DNA of 32,961 nt from a bacterium (GCA_018822805.1 JAHJJU010000055.1:1-32961), one strand, 5' to 3'; counted from the stretch's first letter, positions 23,783-32,719 are shown. Notes: generated by a model from the sequence alone, not told the origin. Made by a program: numbers and translations.

Positions 23783-23811
23783 AAAAAACTCCTCTTTTTA
23801 AAGAGGAGTTA
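23783..23811 (-). terminator. Rho-independent terminator after the small periplasmic gene
   Basis: A perfect 11-bp stem AACTCCTCTTT / AAAGAGGAGTT with a 2-base loop. On the minus strand it runs directly into TTTTTT, so it is a strong terminator. It lies 22 bases past the stop of the 106-aa gene. Confidence 0.85.
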
Positions 23812-23832
23812 AAGTATGTAATAGAAATATAA

Positions 23833-24153
23833 TTAACAGCTAGGAACGTTACCTGAGTCACTTGAATATTCTACTGCAAAGTCACCGATAAACGGAACCA
23901 ATTTTTCTTTAATTTCTGCATCGTCTCCACAGATTGCTTTGATTTCATCAGCCATTTTACCTTCTTCTATGATAGCAGTCCACTCATCTGTAGTGTGTTT
24001 TTTTGCAAAATCAGCACCTGACATTTCACAAGCTTCTTTAAGTTTTTTAGAATAAAGTTTAAGACCTTTAGCTGCATCACCTGCTGAAGCAGTTGTTGTT
24101 ACCATTGCCATACCGAAAAGTGCTACTAAAGCTAGTTTTGTAAATTTTGTCAT
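23833..24153 (-). CDS. 106-aa periplasmic protein, cytochrome-c-like but without a haem motif
   Basis: A clear signal peptide (ALVALFGMAMVTTTASA) is cleaved before GDAAKGLKLYSKKLKEAC. The mature 82 residues resemble class I cytochrome c in layout (GDAAKG-LY-KK, then a late LVPFI). However, no CxxCH is present; the expected region reads KEACEMSGADFAKKH. Three Cys remain: 42, 75 and 106, the last being the C-terminal residue. It is transcribed in the same direction as the SQR gene that ends upstream of it, but a hairpin separates them. It may be a haem-free relative of the small electron-carrier partners of sulfide dehydrogenases. That is an inference. Confidence 0.7.
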   Translation of the reverse strand: MTKFTKLALVALFGMAMVTTTASAGDAAKGLKLYSKKLKEACEMSGADFAKKHTTDEWTAIIEEGKMADEIKAICGDDAEIKEKLVPFIGDFAVEYSSDSGNVPSC

Positions 24154-24340
24154 TTGTATCCTTTTAATTTAAATACACTTATAATATATAGTAATTATAT
24201 TTATAAGGTGATGCACAAGTATAGCAATTTTTTATCAAAAAAACAAATAACAATCATAAATTTTAATCATTTTTTTTCAAAAAGTAACATTTTAAGGAAA
24301 ATTTTCAGAGGATAATATAGAAAAAGAGTAGAAAAGAGGT

Positions 24341-24369
24341 GATATAGAAGAGATTTTCTCTTCTATATC
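24341..24369 (-). terminator. Terminator after the SQR gene
   Basis: A perfect 13-bp stem, GATATAGAAGAGA / TCTCTTCTATATC, with a TTT loop, 20 bases past the SQR stop. Downstream on the minus strand the sequence is pyrimidine-rich (ACCTCTTTTC) but not a pure T-run. It separates SQR from the next gene. Confidence 0.75.
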
Positions 24370-24388
24370 TATGTACCAGAATAAAAGG

Positions 24389-25864
24389 TTATGCTCTACC
24401 TGAAAGCATACCATATTGTGTCATTGGTTTAAGTGCATACACTTTGAGCAACCACCAAATCCATCTCTCTTGTGTTGGATCAAGAGGGAATGAAGGCGTT
24501 GGTTTTGCACTCCAGTCGAATTCAGCCAACATAACGGTACCAAGGCTAGTAATAAGAGGACATACCGTATACCCGGCATATTTGTCATTCTTATTAATGT
24601 CACCACCCTCCATGAGTGTAATAATATTATCCACTACAACTTTGTATTGTTTTCTTGCTGATCCACCTGTTTTACCCATTGGTACACCGGCAATATCACC
24701 AAGAGAGAATACATTTTTATATTTTACATGTTGTAGAGTTTCTTTATCTACAGGTACCCAACCGGCTTTAGAACCGATAGGAGAGTTTGCAATCTCTTCA
24801 GCAGCTTTCATTGGTGGTGTAATGTGTAAAAAGTCAAATGGAACTTCTACATTTTCATGTGTTGTTTTCATTTCAAACTCTTCTAAATCTTCATCCCATG
24901 CACCTTTTACTGTTGCATGTTTATCAAATGTTGCAATTTTATTTTCAGTATCAACTTTGATAAGATTGTGATTGTAACTCCATTTCATATCACGTGCTTC
25001 AAATTGTGCTTTAATTGCATCATGATATTCAGGAACACCAAACATCTTACCACCATTAGGATAGAAGTGTAAGTCAGCATTGGCTCGTGCAGCATCACCG
25101 GCTTCTCTAAGTCGTGCATCGGTTAGATACATAATCTTTTTAGGTGCACCACCACATTTAATTGGTGTGTTCGGGTGTGTAAATACACCTTTTACTTTTT
25201 TACCGGACTTTGCATCATCCACAAATTTTTGCATGTTTGTCCAAGTATCTGTTGCTCCATTTGCAAAGTAGATAGATGACGTACCATTTTGACCAATTAT
25301 TTTTCTAACAGCTGAATCGTCACCTCTTGATGTAATGGTTTCTGTAATACCAAGACCTTCAATTGCTCCAAAGTCAAGTTTAAGACCGGCAGCAACTACT
25401 AAGTAATCATAACTTATTTTTTGTCCACCTGATGTTGTAAGTGTGTTATTTTCCGGATCAAACTCTACAGCTTTCTCTTTAATAACAGTTACATCATCCG
25501 GAATAAAATCAGCTGTTTGATACTCTGTATCAGAATTGTCCCAAACACCGGCACCCACAAGTGTTTGACCCGGTTGATATGAAGTTGCTGTTTCTCCCGG
25601 CTCAATGACGGTAATATCCGGATTGTCTAAATTTCTTGTAAATCTTGCAGCTGTTGACATACCGGCTAAACCACCACCAACAATTACAATTTTAGCTTTA
25701 GCACTAGAACTTGCTTGTGCTTCAGTCGGTATCGCAGCACTTCCCATAAGCATTGCAGCCCCACTTGCTCCAAATAACTTCATGGCATCACGACGTGAGA
25801 TACCCTCTTCTTTAAAGTGAGCGTCAATAAGCTCCATACTTTCTTTCATCATCTTTTTGTCCAA
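24389..25864 (-). CDS. sqr: Tat-exported sulfide:quinone reductase, type II-like
   Basis: The 491-aa flavoprotein has a twin-arginine signal (SRRDAMKLFGASGAAMLMG, Arg24-Arg25) and an FAD-binding KIVIVGGGLAGMSTAARF (58-75). Exactly two Cys remain, Cys237 in TPIKCGGAPKKIMYLTDA and Cys435 in YTVCPLITSLGTVMLAEFD. Both contexts closely match type II SQR (the mitochondrial SQOR group) and serve as the redox pair. The C-terminus is amphipathic (ERWIWWLLKVYALKPMTQYG) and could contact the membrane. It would oxidise sulfide on the periplasmic side and reduce quinone. Flavocytochrome c sulfide dehydrogenase is a less likely alternative because of these Cys contexts. Confidence 0.87.
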   Translation of the reverse strand: MDKKMMKESMELIDAHFKEEGISRRDAMKLFGASGAAMLMGSAAIPTEAQASSSAKAKIVIVGGGLAGMSTAARFTRNLDNPDITVIEPGETATSYQPGQTLVGAGVWDNSDTEYQTADFIPDDVTVIKEKAVEFDPENNTLTTSGGQKISYDYLVVAAGLKLDFGAIEGLGITETITSRGDDSAVRKIIGQNGTSSIYFANGATDTWTNMQKFVDDAKSGKKVKGVFTHPNTPIKCGGAPKKIMYLTDARLREAGDAARANADLHFYPNGGKMFGVPEYHDAIKAQFEARDMKWSYNHNLIKVDTENKIATFDKHATVKGAWDEDLEEFEMKTTHENVEVPFDFLHITPPMKAAEEIANSPIGSKAGWVPVDKETLQHVKYKNVFSLGDIAGVPMGKTGGSARKQYKVVVDNIITLMEGGDINKNDKYAGYTVCPLITSLGTVMLAEFDWSAKPTPSFPLDPTQERWIWWLLKVYALKPMTQYGMLSGRA

Positions 25865-26030
25865 AACGACTCCTTTTTAATAGTGTTGAAGTCTATTTTA
25901 CACTAAAAGAGAAAAATATAAAAGAAATTCATTAATATCTTATGAATTTTTAATGATTATTCTTATTTTGTTCGGATTTTGTAGCATTTTATTTTCAATA
26001 TGTAAGTATATAAGTATTACTTATAGGATA

Positions 26031-26702
26031 TTAATGCTTAATAAAGGTATTTTTAGCATTCAGTTGTGCAATATCAGGATTTGGATGATATATAATATCT
26101 TGATTTTTTTTCTCGACACTTTTACCATTAAGTTCATCTAGGACTTTTAGAAGTTTTTGTTCCGTTTCATAAGTTAAATTTCCGGAACTTAAAAGAGTTA
26201 GAATTTTTTCTGCATACTCTTTTTTTGCAATCATCTCATTGTATTTATTCTCTTTTTCTATCTCTATTTGTGTTAATTGTTTTTGATACTTTAGATAGAT
26301 AAAAATGAGTAAAAAGAGAAAAAATGCCATAACAATAAAGGTCATATTGTCTTTCTCTTTTTGTTCTGTAATGGATTGAACTTTTAAAGTTGCTAAGGCA
26401 TGATTGATCTTATAGTCAATCTCTTTGAGTTCAACTTTGGTGTTGTTCTCTTTTTCATTGATCTTGATATGTTCATAAGTACGAAGTTCATTTAACTTTT
26501 CTTGATTTTTTAATGCAATGATGTTTTCTTCATTTTCATTAACAAGTTTGTTAAATGCCAACTCTTGTTGTTTCTGCATATCTGCTTGAGGTTGTTCAAT
26601 GATTTTACGTAGGGCGTCTTTAGGTGTTTCAGTCGTAGAAAATGCTGAGAAAACAATGTAACCCAATAATGCAGATATACTAACCAGTAGTATTTCTCTC
26701 AT
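26031..26702 (-). CDS. Two-TM coiled-coil membrane protein of unknown function
   Basis: The 223-aa protein has an N-terminal hydrophobic helix (ILLVSISALLGYIVFSAF), a Glu/Lys/Gln-rich coiled coil to about residue 115, and a second TM helix (FIVMAFFLFLLIFIYL, ~120-137). A further coiled coil of ~140-195 ends in a short polar tail. AGGT/GGAGG precedes the ATG at a normal distance. No enzymatic motif is visible. It lies between SQR and sucD on the same strand, with gaps on both sides. I do not recognise the family. Confidence 0.65.
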   Translation of the reverse strand: MREILLVSISALLGYIVFSAFSTTETPKDALRKIIEQPQADMQKQQELAFNKLVNENEENIIALKNQEKLNELRTYEHIKINEKENNTKVELKEIDYKINHALATLKVQSITEQKEKDNMTFIVMAFFLFLLIFIYLKYQKQLTQIEIEKENKYNEMIAKKEYAEKILTLLSSGNLTYETEQKLLKVLDELNGKSVEKKNQDIIYHPNPDIAQLNAKNTFIKH

Positions 26703-26886
26703 AACGTGCTACCTCCAAATCATAAAGTAATTAAAAAAAACTATTTTTAACAATTCTAGCATTTACTTTTATTTACTAAGCTTAGTTTGAAAAATTATAA
26801 CATTTTTTTTTAGGTTTATAGATTTAAATTTCACAATTTTGGTGAGAATGAAGTGGGGGTGTTTTTTTGATAATAGAAAATTAAAG

Positions 26887-26914
26887 CAAGAACAAGGCAA
26901 AAGCCTTGTTCTTG
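26887..26914 (-). terminator. Rho-independent terminator after sucD
   Basis: A perfect 12-bp stem CAAGAACAAGGC / GCCTTGTTCTTG with AAAA as loop, seven bases past the sucD stop. On the minus strand it is followed by CTTTAATTTTC. A strong terminator for the suc operon. Confidence 0.85.
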
Positions 26915-26921
26915 AACATGC

Positions 26922-27791
26922 TTAAGAAAGAACTTCTTTAACAGCTTTACCAATTTCTGCAGGAGAAACAACAACTTTTACACCGGCTGCTGAAAGGGCA
27001 TCCATTTTTTCTTTTGCCGTACCGGCTGAACCGGAAATAATTGCACCTGCGTGACCCATTCTTTTACCGGCCGGAGCTGATTGACCTGCAATAAATGCAA
27101 CCACAGGTTTAGTAATGTTCTCTTTAATGTAAGCAGCAGCTTGAATTTCAAGATCGCCACCAATTTCACCAATCATTACAATCGCTTCTGTCTCTGCATC
27201 GTCTTGGAACATTTGAAGAAGTTGCTTGTAGCTAAGACCAATAATCGGGTCACCACCAATACCTACAGCTGTAGTAATTCCATAACCTTCGTTACATACT
27301 TGGTTTGCACCTTCATAGGTTAATGTACCGGATTTAGAGATAAGACCAACATTTCCTTTTTTGAAAATGCTACCTGGCATAATACCAATCTTACATTCAT
27401 CAGCTGTAATAATACCAGGACAGTTTGGTCCAATGGTCATCATACCATTTTTAACAGCACAAGCTTTAGCAGCCTGCATGTCTCTAACCGGTGCACCTTC
27501 AGTAATAACAACGGCCAGTTCAATACCGGCTTGTGCAGCTTCCATAACAGCATCAGCCACAAATGCAGGTGGAACAAATACCATAGAAACAGTAGCACCG
27601 GTTGCAGCAACAGCTTCTTTAACGGTATTAAATACAGGTTGACCTAAGTGTATTTGACCACCTTTACCCGGTGTTACACCACCTACAATTTGTGTACCAT
27701 ATGCCATACATTGCTCAGCATGGAAAGTACCCTCTCCACCTGTGAAACCTTGAACGATTACTTTTGTATCTTTATTTACTAAAATTGACAT
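26922..27791 (-). CDS. sucD: Succinyl-CoA ligase, alpha subunit SucD
   Basis: The 289-aa protein has the CoA-binding Rossmann start ([20 protein letters not shown]), the [20 protein letters not shown] segment and the phosphohistidine His247 in [18 protein letters not shown]. With SucC it interconverts succinate, CoA and ATP (or GTP) with succinyl-CoA. Together with OorDABC this links 2-oxoglutarate and succinate in the forward or reductive TCA cycle. The ribosome binding site AAGGA is embedded in a 12-base repeat that can pair with an upstream inverted copy (see the hairpin entry). Confidence 0.95.
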   Translation of the reverse strand: MSILVNKDTKVIVQGFTGGEGTFHAEQCMAYGTQIVGGVTPGKGGQIHLGQPVFNTVKEAVAATGATVSMVFVPPAFVADAVMEAAQAGIELAVVITEGAPVRDMQAAKACAVKNGMMTIGPNCPGIITADECKIGIMPGSIFKKGNVGLISKSGTLTYEGANQVCNEGYGITTAVGIGGDPIIGLSYKQLLQMFQDDAETEAIVMIGEIGGDLEIQAAAYIKENITKPVVAFIAGQSAPAGKRMGHAGAIISGSAGTAKEKMDALSAAGVKVVVSPAEIGKAVKEVLS

Positions 27792-27795
27792 CTAT

Positions 27796-27845
27796 TTCCT
27801 TTATAAAACTTTCTTCTTTATAAAGGAACCAAGTTCCTTTATAAA
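27796..27845 (-). promoter_or_regulatory. sucC-sucD intercistronic stem-loop that may gate the sucD ribosome binding site
   Basis: On the minus strand TTTATAAAGGAA occurs twice (27845-27834 and 27807-27796), with its reverse complement TTCCTTTATAAA between (27828-27817). The first copy and the inverted copy form a perfect 13-bp hairpin with a 3-base loop. Alternatively the inverted copy can pair with the last copy, across a 9-base loop, and cover AAGGA of sucD. The two structures are mutually exclusive, so this could be an mRNA switch or a stabilising/processing element. Confidence 0.6.
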
Positions 27846-27878
27846 TTCATCTCACTAAAGCTTGACTGTGTCAGAAGC

Positions 27879-29051
27879 TTACGCTTGTTTTGCTGCTGCT
27901 ACGGCTTTTGCTGCACCATCACCTAAATCAGTCGCTACAATAAGGTTAGCGATGTTTGCATTACTTAAAATTTCTGCTGCTTCTGGTGCATTTGTACCAT
28001 CAAGTCTAACAATAACAGGTACATGTACATCTGTAATTTTAGTCGCTTCAATAATTCCGTTAGCAATTCTGTCACATCGTACAATCCCACCAAAAATGTT
28101 TACAAAGATTGCTTTAACATTTGGGTTTTTAAGAATAATCTCAAAACCTTTTGCAACCGTTTCAGCATTGGCTGAACCACCAACGTCTAGGAAGTTTGCA
28201 GGTGTTCCACCCATATAGTTAATGGTATCCATGGTTCCCATTGCAAGACCTGCACCGTTTACCATACAACCAATTTCACCATCTAACGCAATGTAAGAAA
28301 GACCATATTGACTTGCTTCTCTCTCATCCGGATCTTCTTCAGAGATATCTCTCATATCTTCAATGTCCGGGTGTCTACCCAATGCAGAGTCATCAAAGCC
28401 CATTTTTCCATCAAGTGCTAGGAAATCTCCAGAAGCTGTTTTGATCAGTGGATTAATTTCAATCATCTCTGCATCATTTTCCATATATAATGTATAGAGT
28501 TTTTTTGCAAAGTCAATCATTTTTTTCTGTTCAGCTTTGTCCGTGATTCCAAGACCAAATACAAGCTCTCTACCGTGGAAACCTTGAAAACCAAATGCAG
28601 GATCAACAGCTATTTTAATGATTTTTTCAGGTGTGTCATGAGCCACGGTTTCAATATCCATACCACCTTCTGTTGAAGCCATGATAATCGGCATTTCTGC
28701 AGCTCTATCAAGTACTACAGATAAGTACAACTCATCCTTAATGTCAGCACCCTCTTCAATGTAAACTTTTTGAACAAGCTTACCCTCCGGTCCTGTTTGG
28801 TGAGTTACCAAAGTCATTCCCAAGATTTCAGTAGCAAGTTCTCTTACTTCTTCTTTTGATTTAGCAAGTTTTACACCACCACCAAGTCCTCTACCACCTG
28901 CGTGGATTTGAGCCTTAACAACCCAAATGTTTCCACCAAGTTCGCCTGCGTTAGCTACAGCTTGGTCTGGTGTATTTGCGATAATACCTCTAGGTGTTGG
29001 TACACCATATTTAGCAAAAATCTGTTTTGCCTGATATTCATGAATATTCAA
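27879..29051 (-). CDS. sucC: Succinyl-CoA ligase, beta subunit SucC
   Basis: The 390-aa protein begins MNIHEYQAKQIFAKYGVPTP, the usual SucC opening. It has the ATP-grasp elements VVKAQIHAGGRGLGGGVKLAK and EINPLI, and the CoA-ligase half with FVNIFGGIVRCDRIANGI. Length is standard (385-395). It forms a bicistron with sucD 87 bases downstream. A 282-base gap precedes it. Confidence 0.95.
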   Translation of the reverse strand: MNIHEYQAKQIFAKYGVPTPRGIIANTPDQAVANAGELGGNIWVVKAQIHAGGRGLGGGVKLAKSKEEVRELATEILGMTLVTHQTGPEGKLVQKVYIEEGADIKDELYLSVVLDRAAEMPIIMASTEGGMDIETVAHDTPEKIIKIAVDPAFGFQGFHGRELVFGLGITDKAEQKKMIDFAKKLYTLYMENDAEMIEINPLIKTASGDFLALDGKMGFDDSALGRHPDIEDMRDISEEDPDEREASQYGLSYIALDGEIGCMVNGAGLAMGTMDTINYMGGTPANFLDVGGSANAETVAKGFEIILKNPNVKAIFVNIFGGIVRCDRIANGIIEATKITDVHVPVIVRLDGTNAPEAAEILSNANIANLIVATDLGDGAAKAVAAAKQA

Positions 29052-29238
29052 TGTGGACTCCTTCTATTTAATAAAGTTGCATTAATTATACGCTTATGGA
29101 GAATAATCTTAAATTAATAGTAATATTATTCGGAGTAATTTTGTAGAGTTGTTAACTATTGATACATACATGCTCTGAAGAGAAAAGTCGCTAAGATATG
29201 AAAAATTAAGATATCGGTATATAATGTGAATATTAGTA

Positions 29239-29272
29239 ACAAACTAAAAGATTGCTTAGATAATTAGTTTGT
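29239..29272. other. Inverted repeat between DcaP-like porin and sucC
   Basis: ACAAACTAA and TTAGTTTGT, 9-bp arms with a 16-base spacer, lie in the 282-base gap between two minus-strand genes. It could be the porin's terminator (no T-run follows) or an operator upstream of sucC. The gap otherwise shows no gene; TTGATACATA occurs twice in it (near 29158 and 29275). Confidence 0.4.
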
Positions 29273-29333
29273 AATTGATACATAATTATCTGTTTTACTT
29301 ATTTTGTAATTAAATAAGGGGGCAGATAATGTA

Positions 29334-30578
29334 TTAAAAATCGTAACTTGTACGAAGATATAAACGATCAACAGCATATTTTTTATGGTTCTGTAATTCT
29401 CGTTCACCATGAATATACTCCAATCCTAAAAAAAATTTTTTCAATGGATTATATTGTAAACCCAAGTGTCCTGACCATGCAGATTTATCAATAGTATCTA
29501 GGGTTAAAATGGGATGGGTTTCAATTTTACCTGCTGCCATATTGAGTCGTAATTGATGGTTGATCCAATGTTCATAACCCAAATGCATTCCCCATGATTG
29601 TTGTGCTTTTAATTGTTGCTCCGGGGTGAGGGTGGCTGAAGGAAAAAAGCTGGTTGCCATATATCGACCGATACCTTTTCCTCCTACTAAACCAAAAGTG
29701 AGGGTGTTGTTTTTATAGGTATGTACGGTATTATTAAAGTTTATTCCATATCCAAAAGTACTGTCTGTAATGGGTATACCATTTTCTTGTTCGATACGTA
29801 GTTCTCGTGCCAACAGTGAAAGAGAAAGATCATTCCGGTTATTATAGTACGCATATTGAACAACCATATCTGGAAGTCGGTCATCATTAACAGTTATTTT
29901 CTCTCCGATAGAGGTCATAATAACCGATTCAGCTTGTTCAAACGAGAGTGCCAATCTATTTTTTTTAAACTGTTTTTTATAGCTAATAAGTGCTTGACGC
30001 ATAAACACATCATCGACAGGAGAGAGTAGGGTATGAGGTTTTGAAGTTCCTACAAAAAGGCTATTGGTTTGTCCAAGAGTCCAGCCATTATAGATAATAT
30101 AAGCATGACGCAGTCTCAAGTTATGGGAGTTTGAATTTGTTTCGTTACCATTGCTTCCCCAAAAATCAATTTCTAAAAGCGTTCGCAGAGGTTTATCATT
30201 TACTTGAGCTGTTCGTGTTTTCACCCAAAATTTACTGTTTCGAGCTGTTAGGCTTAACTCAGAATCTTCACCTTTTTGGTCAATAGGAATGTTGTTGGCA
30301 TTGAAAAATTGATCACTGCTGTTATTCCCTCCTGTTTCTCCATTTGCCGTATGGAGGTAGATGGTGTCTAATGAGACAGTACCTCCTAAAAACATGGTGG
30401 TATCAGCAGACCCAAGCTGAATGAGACCTTTAGATTTTTTTTCTTTTTCTAAGTGTTGAATACGTTGTTCAAGACTGTTAATATAGTGTGTAAGGTTTTC
30501 ATCTGCATTTAAACAAAATGTTCCTTCTAACAAAGGTAAAAAAAGAAAAAGTGATAGCTTTTTAGCGTAAGGTATCAT
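29334..30578 (-). CDS. DcaP-like outer-membrane porin
   Basis: From the ATG at 30578 the protein is 414 aa with a signal peptide (YAKKLSLFLFLPLLEGTFC). A short coiled coil follows (INSLEQRIQHLEKEKKSK), then IQLGSADTTMFLGGTVSLDTIY, the start of DcaP-type trimeric porins. The barrel ends DRLYLRTSYDF with terminal Phe. A longer frame begins at 30623 but its extra 15 residues overlap the upstream gene and lack signal character. The start overlaps the cytochrome stop by 17 bases, so translation is probably coupled. DcaP-like porins take up dicarboxylates or other anionic solutes in other bacteria. Substrate here unknown. Confidence 0.8.
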   Translation of the reverse strand: MIPYAKKLSLFLFLPLLEGTFCLNADENLTHYINSLEQRIQHLEKEKKSKGLIQLGSADTTMFLGGTVSLDTIYLHTANGETGGNNSSDQFFNANNIPIDQKGEDSELSLTARNSKFWVKTRTAQVNDKPLRTLLEIDFWGSNGNETNSNSHNLRLRHAYIIYNGWTLGQTNSLFVGTSKPHTLLSPVDDVFMRQALISYKKQFKKNRLALSFEQAESVIMTSIGEKITVNDDRLPDMVVQYAYYNNRNDLSLSLLARELRIEQENGIPITDSTFGYGINFNNTVHTYKNNTLTFGLVGGKGIGRYMATSFFPSATLTPEQQLKAQQSWGMHLGYEHWINHQLRLNMAAGKIETHPILTLDTIDKSAWSGHLGLQYNPLKKFFLGLEYIHGERELQNHKKYAVDRLYLRTSYDF

Positions 30579-31008
30579 GGCATTTGGTACAGATGCTATT
30601 AATCTCATCGAGGGTCGGAGCAATCTCTTCTGTTTTATACTCTAAAACAAGTTTTTTCAATTTTTCTGATTTACCTTCTAATGCTTTGGCTAAGGTTAAA
30701 AATCCTTTTGATCCTTCTTCTGTTAATCCTGTATTGGAGATATTTTGAAGCTCTTTACTATTTTCGACCAAATCATCAACGACTAGAATCATTTCTTTAG
30801 TATAGTCCAGACGTTTTCTATCACGATCGAGTTCACTTTGATAATGTTGAAAAATCAAATTGTCAAATTTCTGCATAATGGTTTGAAGTTCCGTACTCTT
30901 TGTAATATGTCCTGTAGGAATTGTTTTGTTGGGTAGAGGAGAGGTTGTGTTTTGACTGCATCCAATAAACAGAGCAATAGTGATGGTAATTGGTATTAAT
31001 AGTTTCAT
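30562..31008 (-). CDS. Monoheme c-type lipoprotein, four-helix cytochrome-like
   Basis: The 148-aa protein has a lipoprotein signal (ITITIALFIGC, Cys17) and a single CxxCH haem motif (CTKCH) five residues from the C-terminus. The region between is all helical and charged. A C-terminal CxxCH after a helical body is the layout of cytochrome c' and cytochrome b562-like four-helix proteins. The next gene is a DcaP-like porin overlapping by 17 bases. A role as an envelope electron carrier or gas/redox sensor is possible; the partner is unknown. Confidence 0.75.
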   Translation of the reverse strand: MKLLIPITITIALFIGCSQNTTSPLPNKTIPTGHITKSTELQTIMQKFDNLIFQHYQSELDRDRKRLDYTKEMILVVDDLVENSKELQNISNTGLTEEGSKGFLTLAKALEGKSEKLKKLVLEYKTEEIAPTLDEINSICTKCHDTLR

Positions 31009-31116
31009 AGAGTATCCTTTATTATAAAATTTGTTTATCTCTTAATATCAAAAGAGACAATTAAAAAATGGTAACAAGAATATTCTGTGAAATAGATGAT
31101 TTATGATGCTGAATGA

Positions 31117-31139
31117 TAAAAGTCTCTGTTAGAGACTTT
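31117..31139 (-). terminator. Terminator overlapping the adk stop codon
   Basis: AAAGTCTCT / AGAGACTTT, a 9-bp stem with a GTT loop that includes the first bases of the adk stop codon. On the minus strand the stem ends in a TTTTAT run, so it works as a compact terminator. Confidence 0.6.
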
Positions 31140-31734
31140 AGTTGTTGATGTTACTTAAAACAAAAGCTTCCATCTCCTCAACAATCACTTCAAGCGTTCG
31201 TTCACCGTCAATGACTTTGAGTACTGCTTTGTTGCTGTAAAATGCTTGAATTTCTGTTAATGGATCGGTATAAATTTTCATTCTATCATAGAAAACTTCC
31301 ACAGAGTCATCGGAACGTACCATTTCAGCTTCAGCTGCACGTCCTAAAATTCTCTTTTTGGCCACCTCTTCACTGACCCGTACTTCAATAACAGAAACCA
31401 GTTCAATCTCATCTTCATTGGCAAGCATCTCATCTAAGGCATTCATCTGTTCGGTACTTCGTGGGTAACCGTCAATCAATACCACATCAGTTGGTGCATT
31501 TTTAATGGCAGAGATAATGGTGTTCATAATGATATTCAGAGGAACCAACGCTCCTTTGCTAATAAAATCATGAATCATTTTACCCAGTTCACTATCACTA
31601 GCAACCTCTTCTCTTAACATATCACCTGTTGAGTAGTGAACAATACTTTGAGTATATTTCTCTGCAATAATACTTGCATCGGTTGTTTTTCCAGAACCTG
31701 GAGCTCCGATGATTAAAAATAATTTTTTTGCCAC
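31138..31734 (-). CDS. adk: Adenylate kinase
   Basis: The 198-aa protein has the P-loop GAPGSGKT, the AMP-binding STGDMLREEV and the VLIDGYPRSTEQ segment of adenylate kinases. The LID region is short (RILGRAAEAEMVRSDDSVEVF), as in the short-form Adk of Campylobacterota, without zinc Cys. It converts AMP plus ATP to two ADP. The nearby acs gene produces AMP, so the pairing makes metabolic sense. AAAGGAT lies upstream of the ATG. Confidence 0.92.
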   Translation of the reverse strand: MAKKLFLIIGAPGSGKTTDASIIAEKYTQSIVHYSTGDMLREEVASDSELGKMIHDFISKGALVPLNIIMNTIISAIKNAPTDVVLIDGYPRSTEQMNALDEMLANEDEIELVSVIEVRVSEEVAKKRILGRAAEAEMVRSDDSVEVFYDRMKIYTDPLTEIQAFYSNKAVLKVIDGERTLEVIVEEMEAFVLSNINN

Positions 31735-31744
31735 ATTTTATCCT

Positions 31745-32719
31745 TTAGTTTTTGCTTTTGTATACATTGTATTTCTTTCTTCGTTCATGCAGGCTTTTTC
31801 GTGAAAAACCTAACTTTCGAGAAAGTACGGTATCCGGGAATTGGTACTGATACCGTTGTACAATGTAGATGATGTACTCATCGATACTCAGTATCTCATT
31901 TCCTTCAAAACCTTTATCTTTTGTTTCAATCTTATAGGTTCGATAAGAAGATTCTATGGGATTGGTTGTCGAAATAATGAACTTTTTATTTTTGAGTAGA
32001 TCGAATAGTTTTTCGGTATCTTTTTTTGTTAGTGTTTGGAAATGAGAGAGATAAATCAACTCATTGTCAGAAGTCTCTTTAACTTTTTCTTTCCACGTGT
32101 TCGAGGTTAATGAGATAAAGGTAAGCAACTCTCCTTTGGTTTCAGCATAGGTAAAAACCAATTTATCGACCAATGCAATATAGTTGGTCTCAACAATCAT
32201 AGGAGGATTAATTACATGAATATTGTCTCCTATAAAGATATTTTCTAAGGTGTAGTTATGATAGTCTCTATAGGTTTTTAAAGATTGTTGTAAGGCATAA
32301 AATTCAGCATAATGTTCAATCTTTTTTTGGAGTTCATCTATCATAAAAGGTTTAACGATATAATCATTGGCACCGGAATTTAATGCTTGATAAATGAGCT
32401 CATTGTTACTGTGGTTGGTCATTAGAATGATGATTTTCGATTTAAATTTAGCGATTAAACGGGTAATGCTTTGTTTTGGAATATCAATAGAGAGGATGAA
32501 GATGTCTCCTTCACTCTCTCTTATTGCTTGCTCTACAGAGGTAAATATTTCTGTTTTGTATCCCAAATTATTAAGTTTCAAAGCGATGCTCTGAGCTAAA
32601 TAGATCTCATTCTCAACAATCGTAATGGTTGTCTTTTGGTTTAAAGCCATCTCACCATATTGACAATAACTCCCCTTATGGTTTCTAAGAAGCGTTCTGT
32701 TTTTTATATGTTTAGTCAT
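31745..32719 (-). CDS. Response regulator with REC and Fis-type HTH domains
   Basis: The 324-aa protein has a REC domain (TITIVENE; phospho-acceptor Asp in FILSIDIP; Lys in YIVKPF). A ~100-residue middle region is not an AAA sigma-54 activator domain. The C-terminal Fis-like helix-turn-helix is [29 protein letters not shown]. The ATG overlaps the acs stop (ATGACTAA). A second in-frame ATG at 32650 gives a 301-aa protein starting seven residues before the REC fold, and is an equally good start. No histidine kinase adjoins it. Coupling to acs suggests it senses or controls acetate metabolism, an inference. Confidence 0.78.
   Translation of the reverse strand: MTKHIKNRTLLRNHKGSYCQYGEMALNQKTTITIVENEIYLAQSIALKLNNLGYKTEIFTSVEQAIRESEGDIFILSIDIPKQSITRLIAKFKSKIIILMTNHSNNELIYQALNSGANDYIVKPFMIDELQKKIEHYAEFYALQQSLKTYRDYHNYTLENIFIGDNIHVINPPMIVETNYIALVDKLVFTYAETKGELLTFISLTSNTWKEKVKETSDNELIYLSHFQTLTKKDTEKLFDLLKNKKFIISTTNPIESSYRTYKIETKDKGFEGNEILSIDEYIIYIVQRYQYQFPDTVLSRKLGFSRKSLHERRKKYNVYKSKN

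Noticed and set aside
24444-24971. 175-aa plus-strand frame opposite SQR
   Set aside because: It is antisense to a conserved enzyme; length follows from codon bias of the SQR gene.
27361-27642. Plus-strand Ala-rich frame opposite sucD
   Set aside because: Mirror of SucD codons; no start context.
29158-29284. TTGATACATA repeat pair as iterons or an origin
   Set aside because: Only two copies, about 116 bases apart, and no replication gene or DnaA-box cluster nearby.
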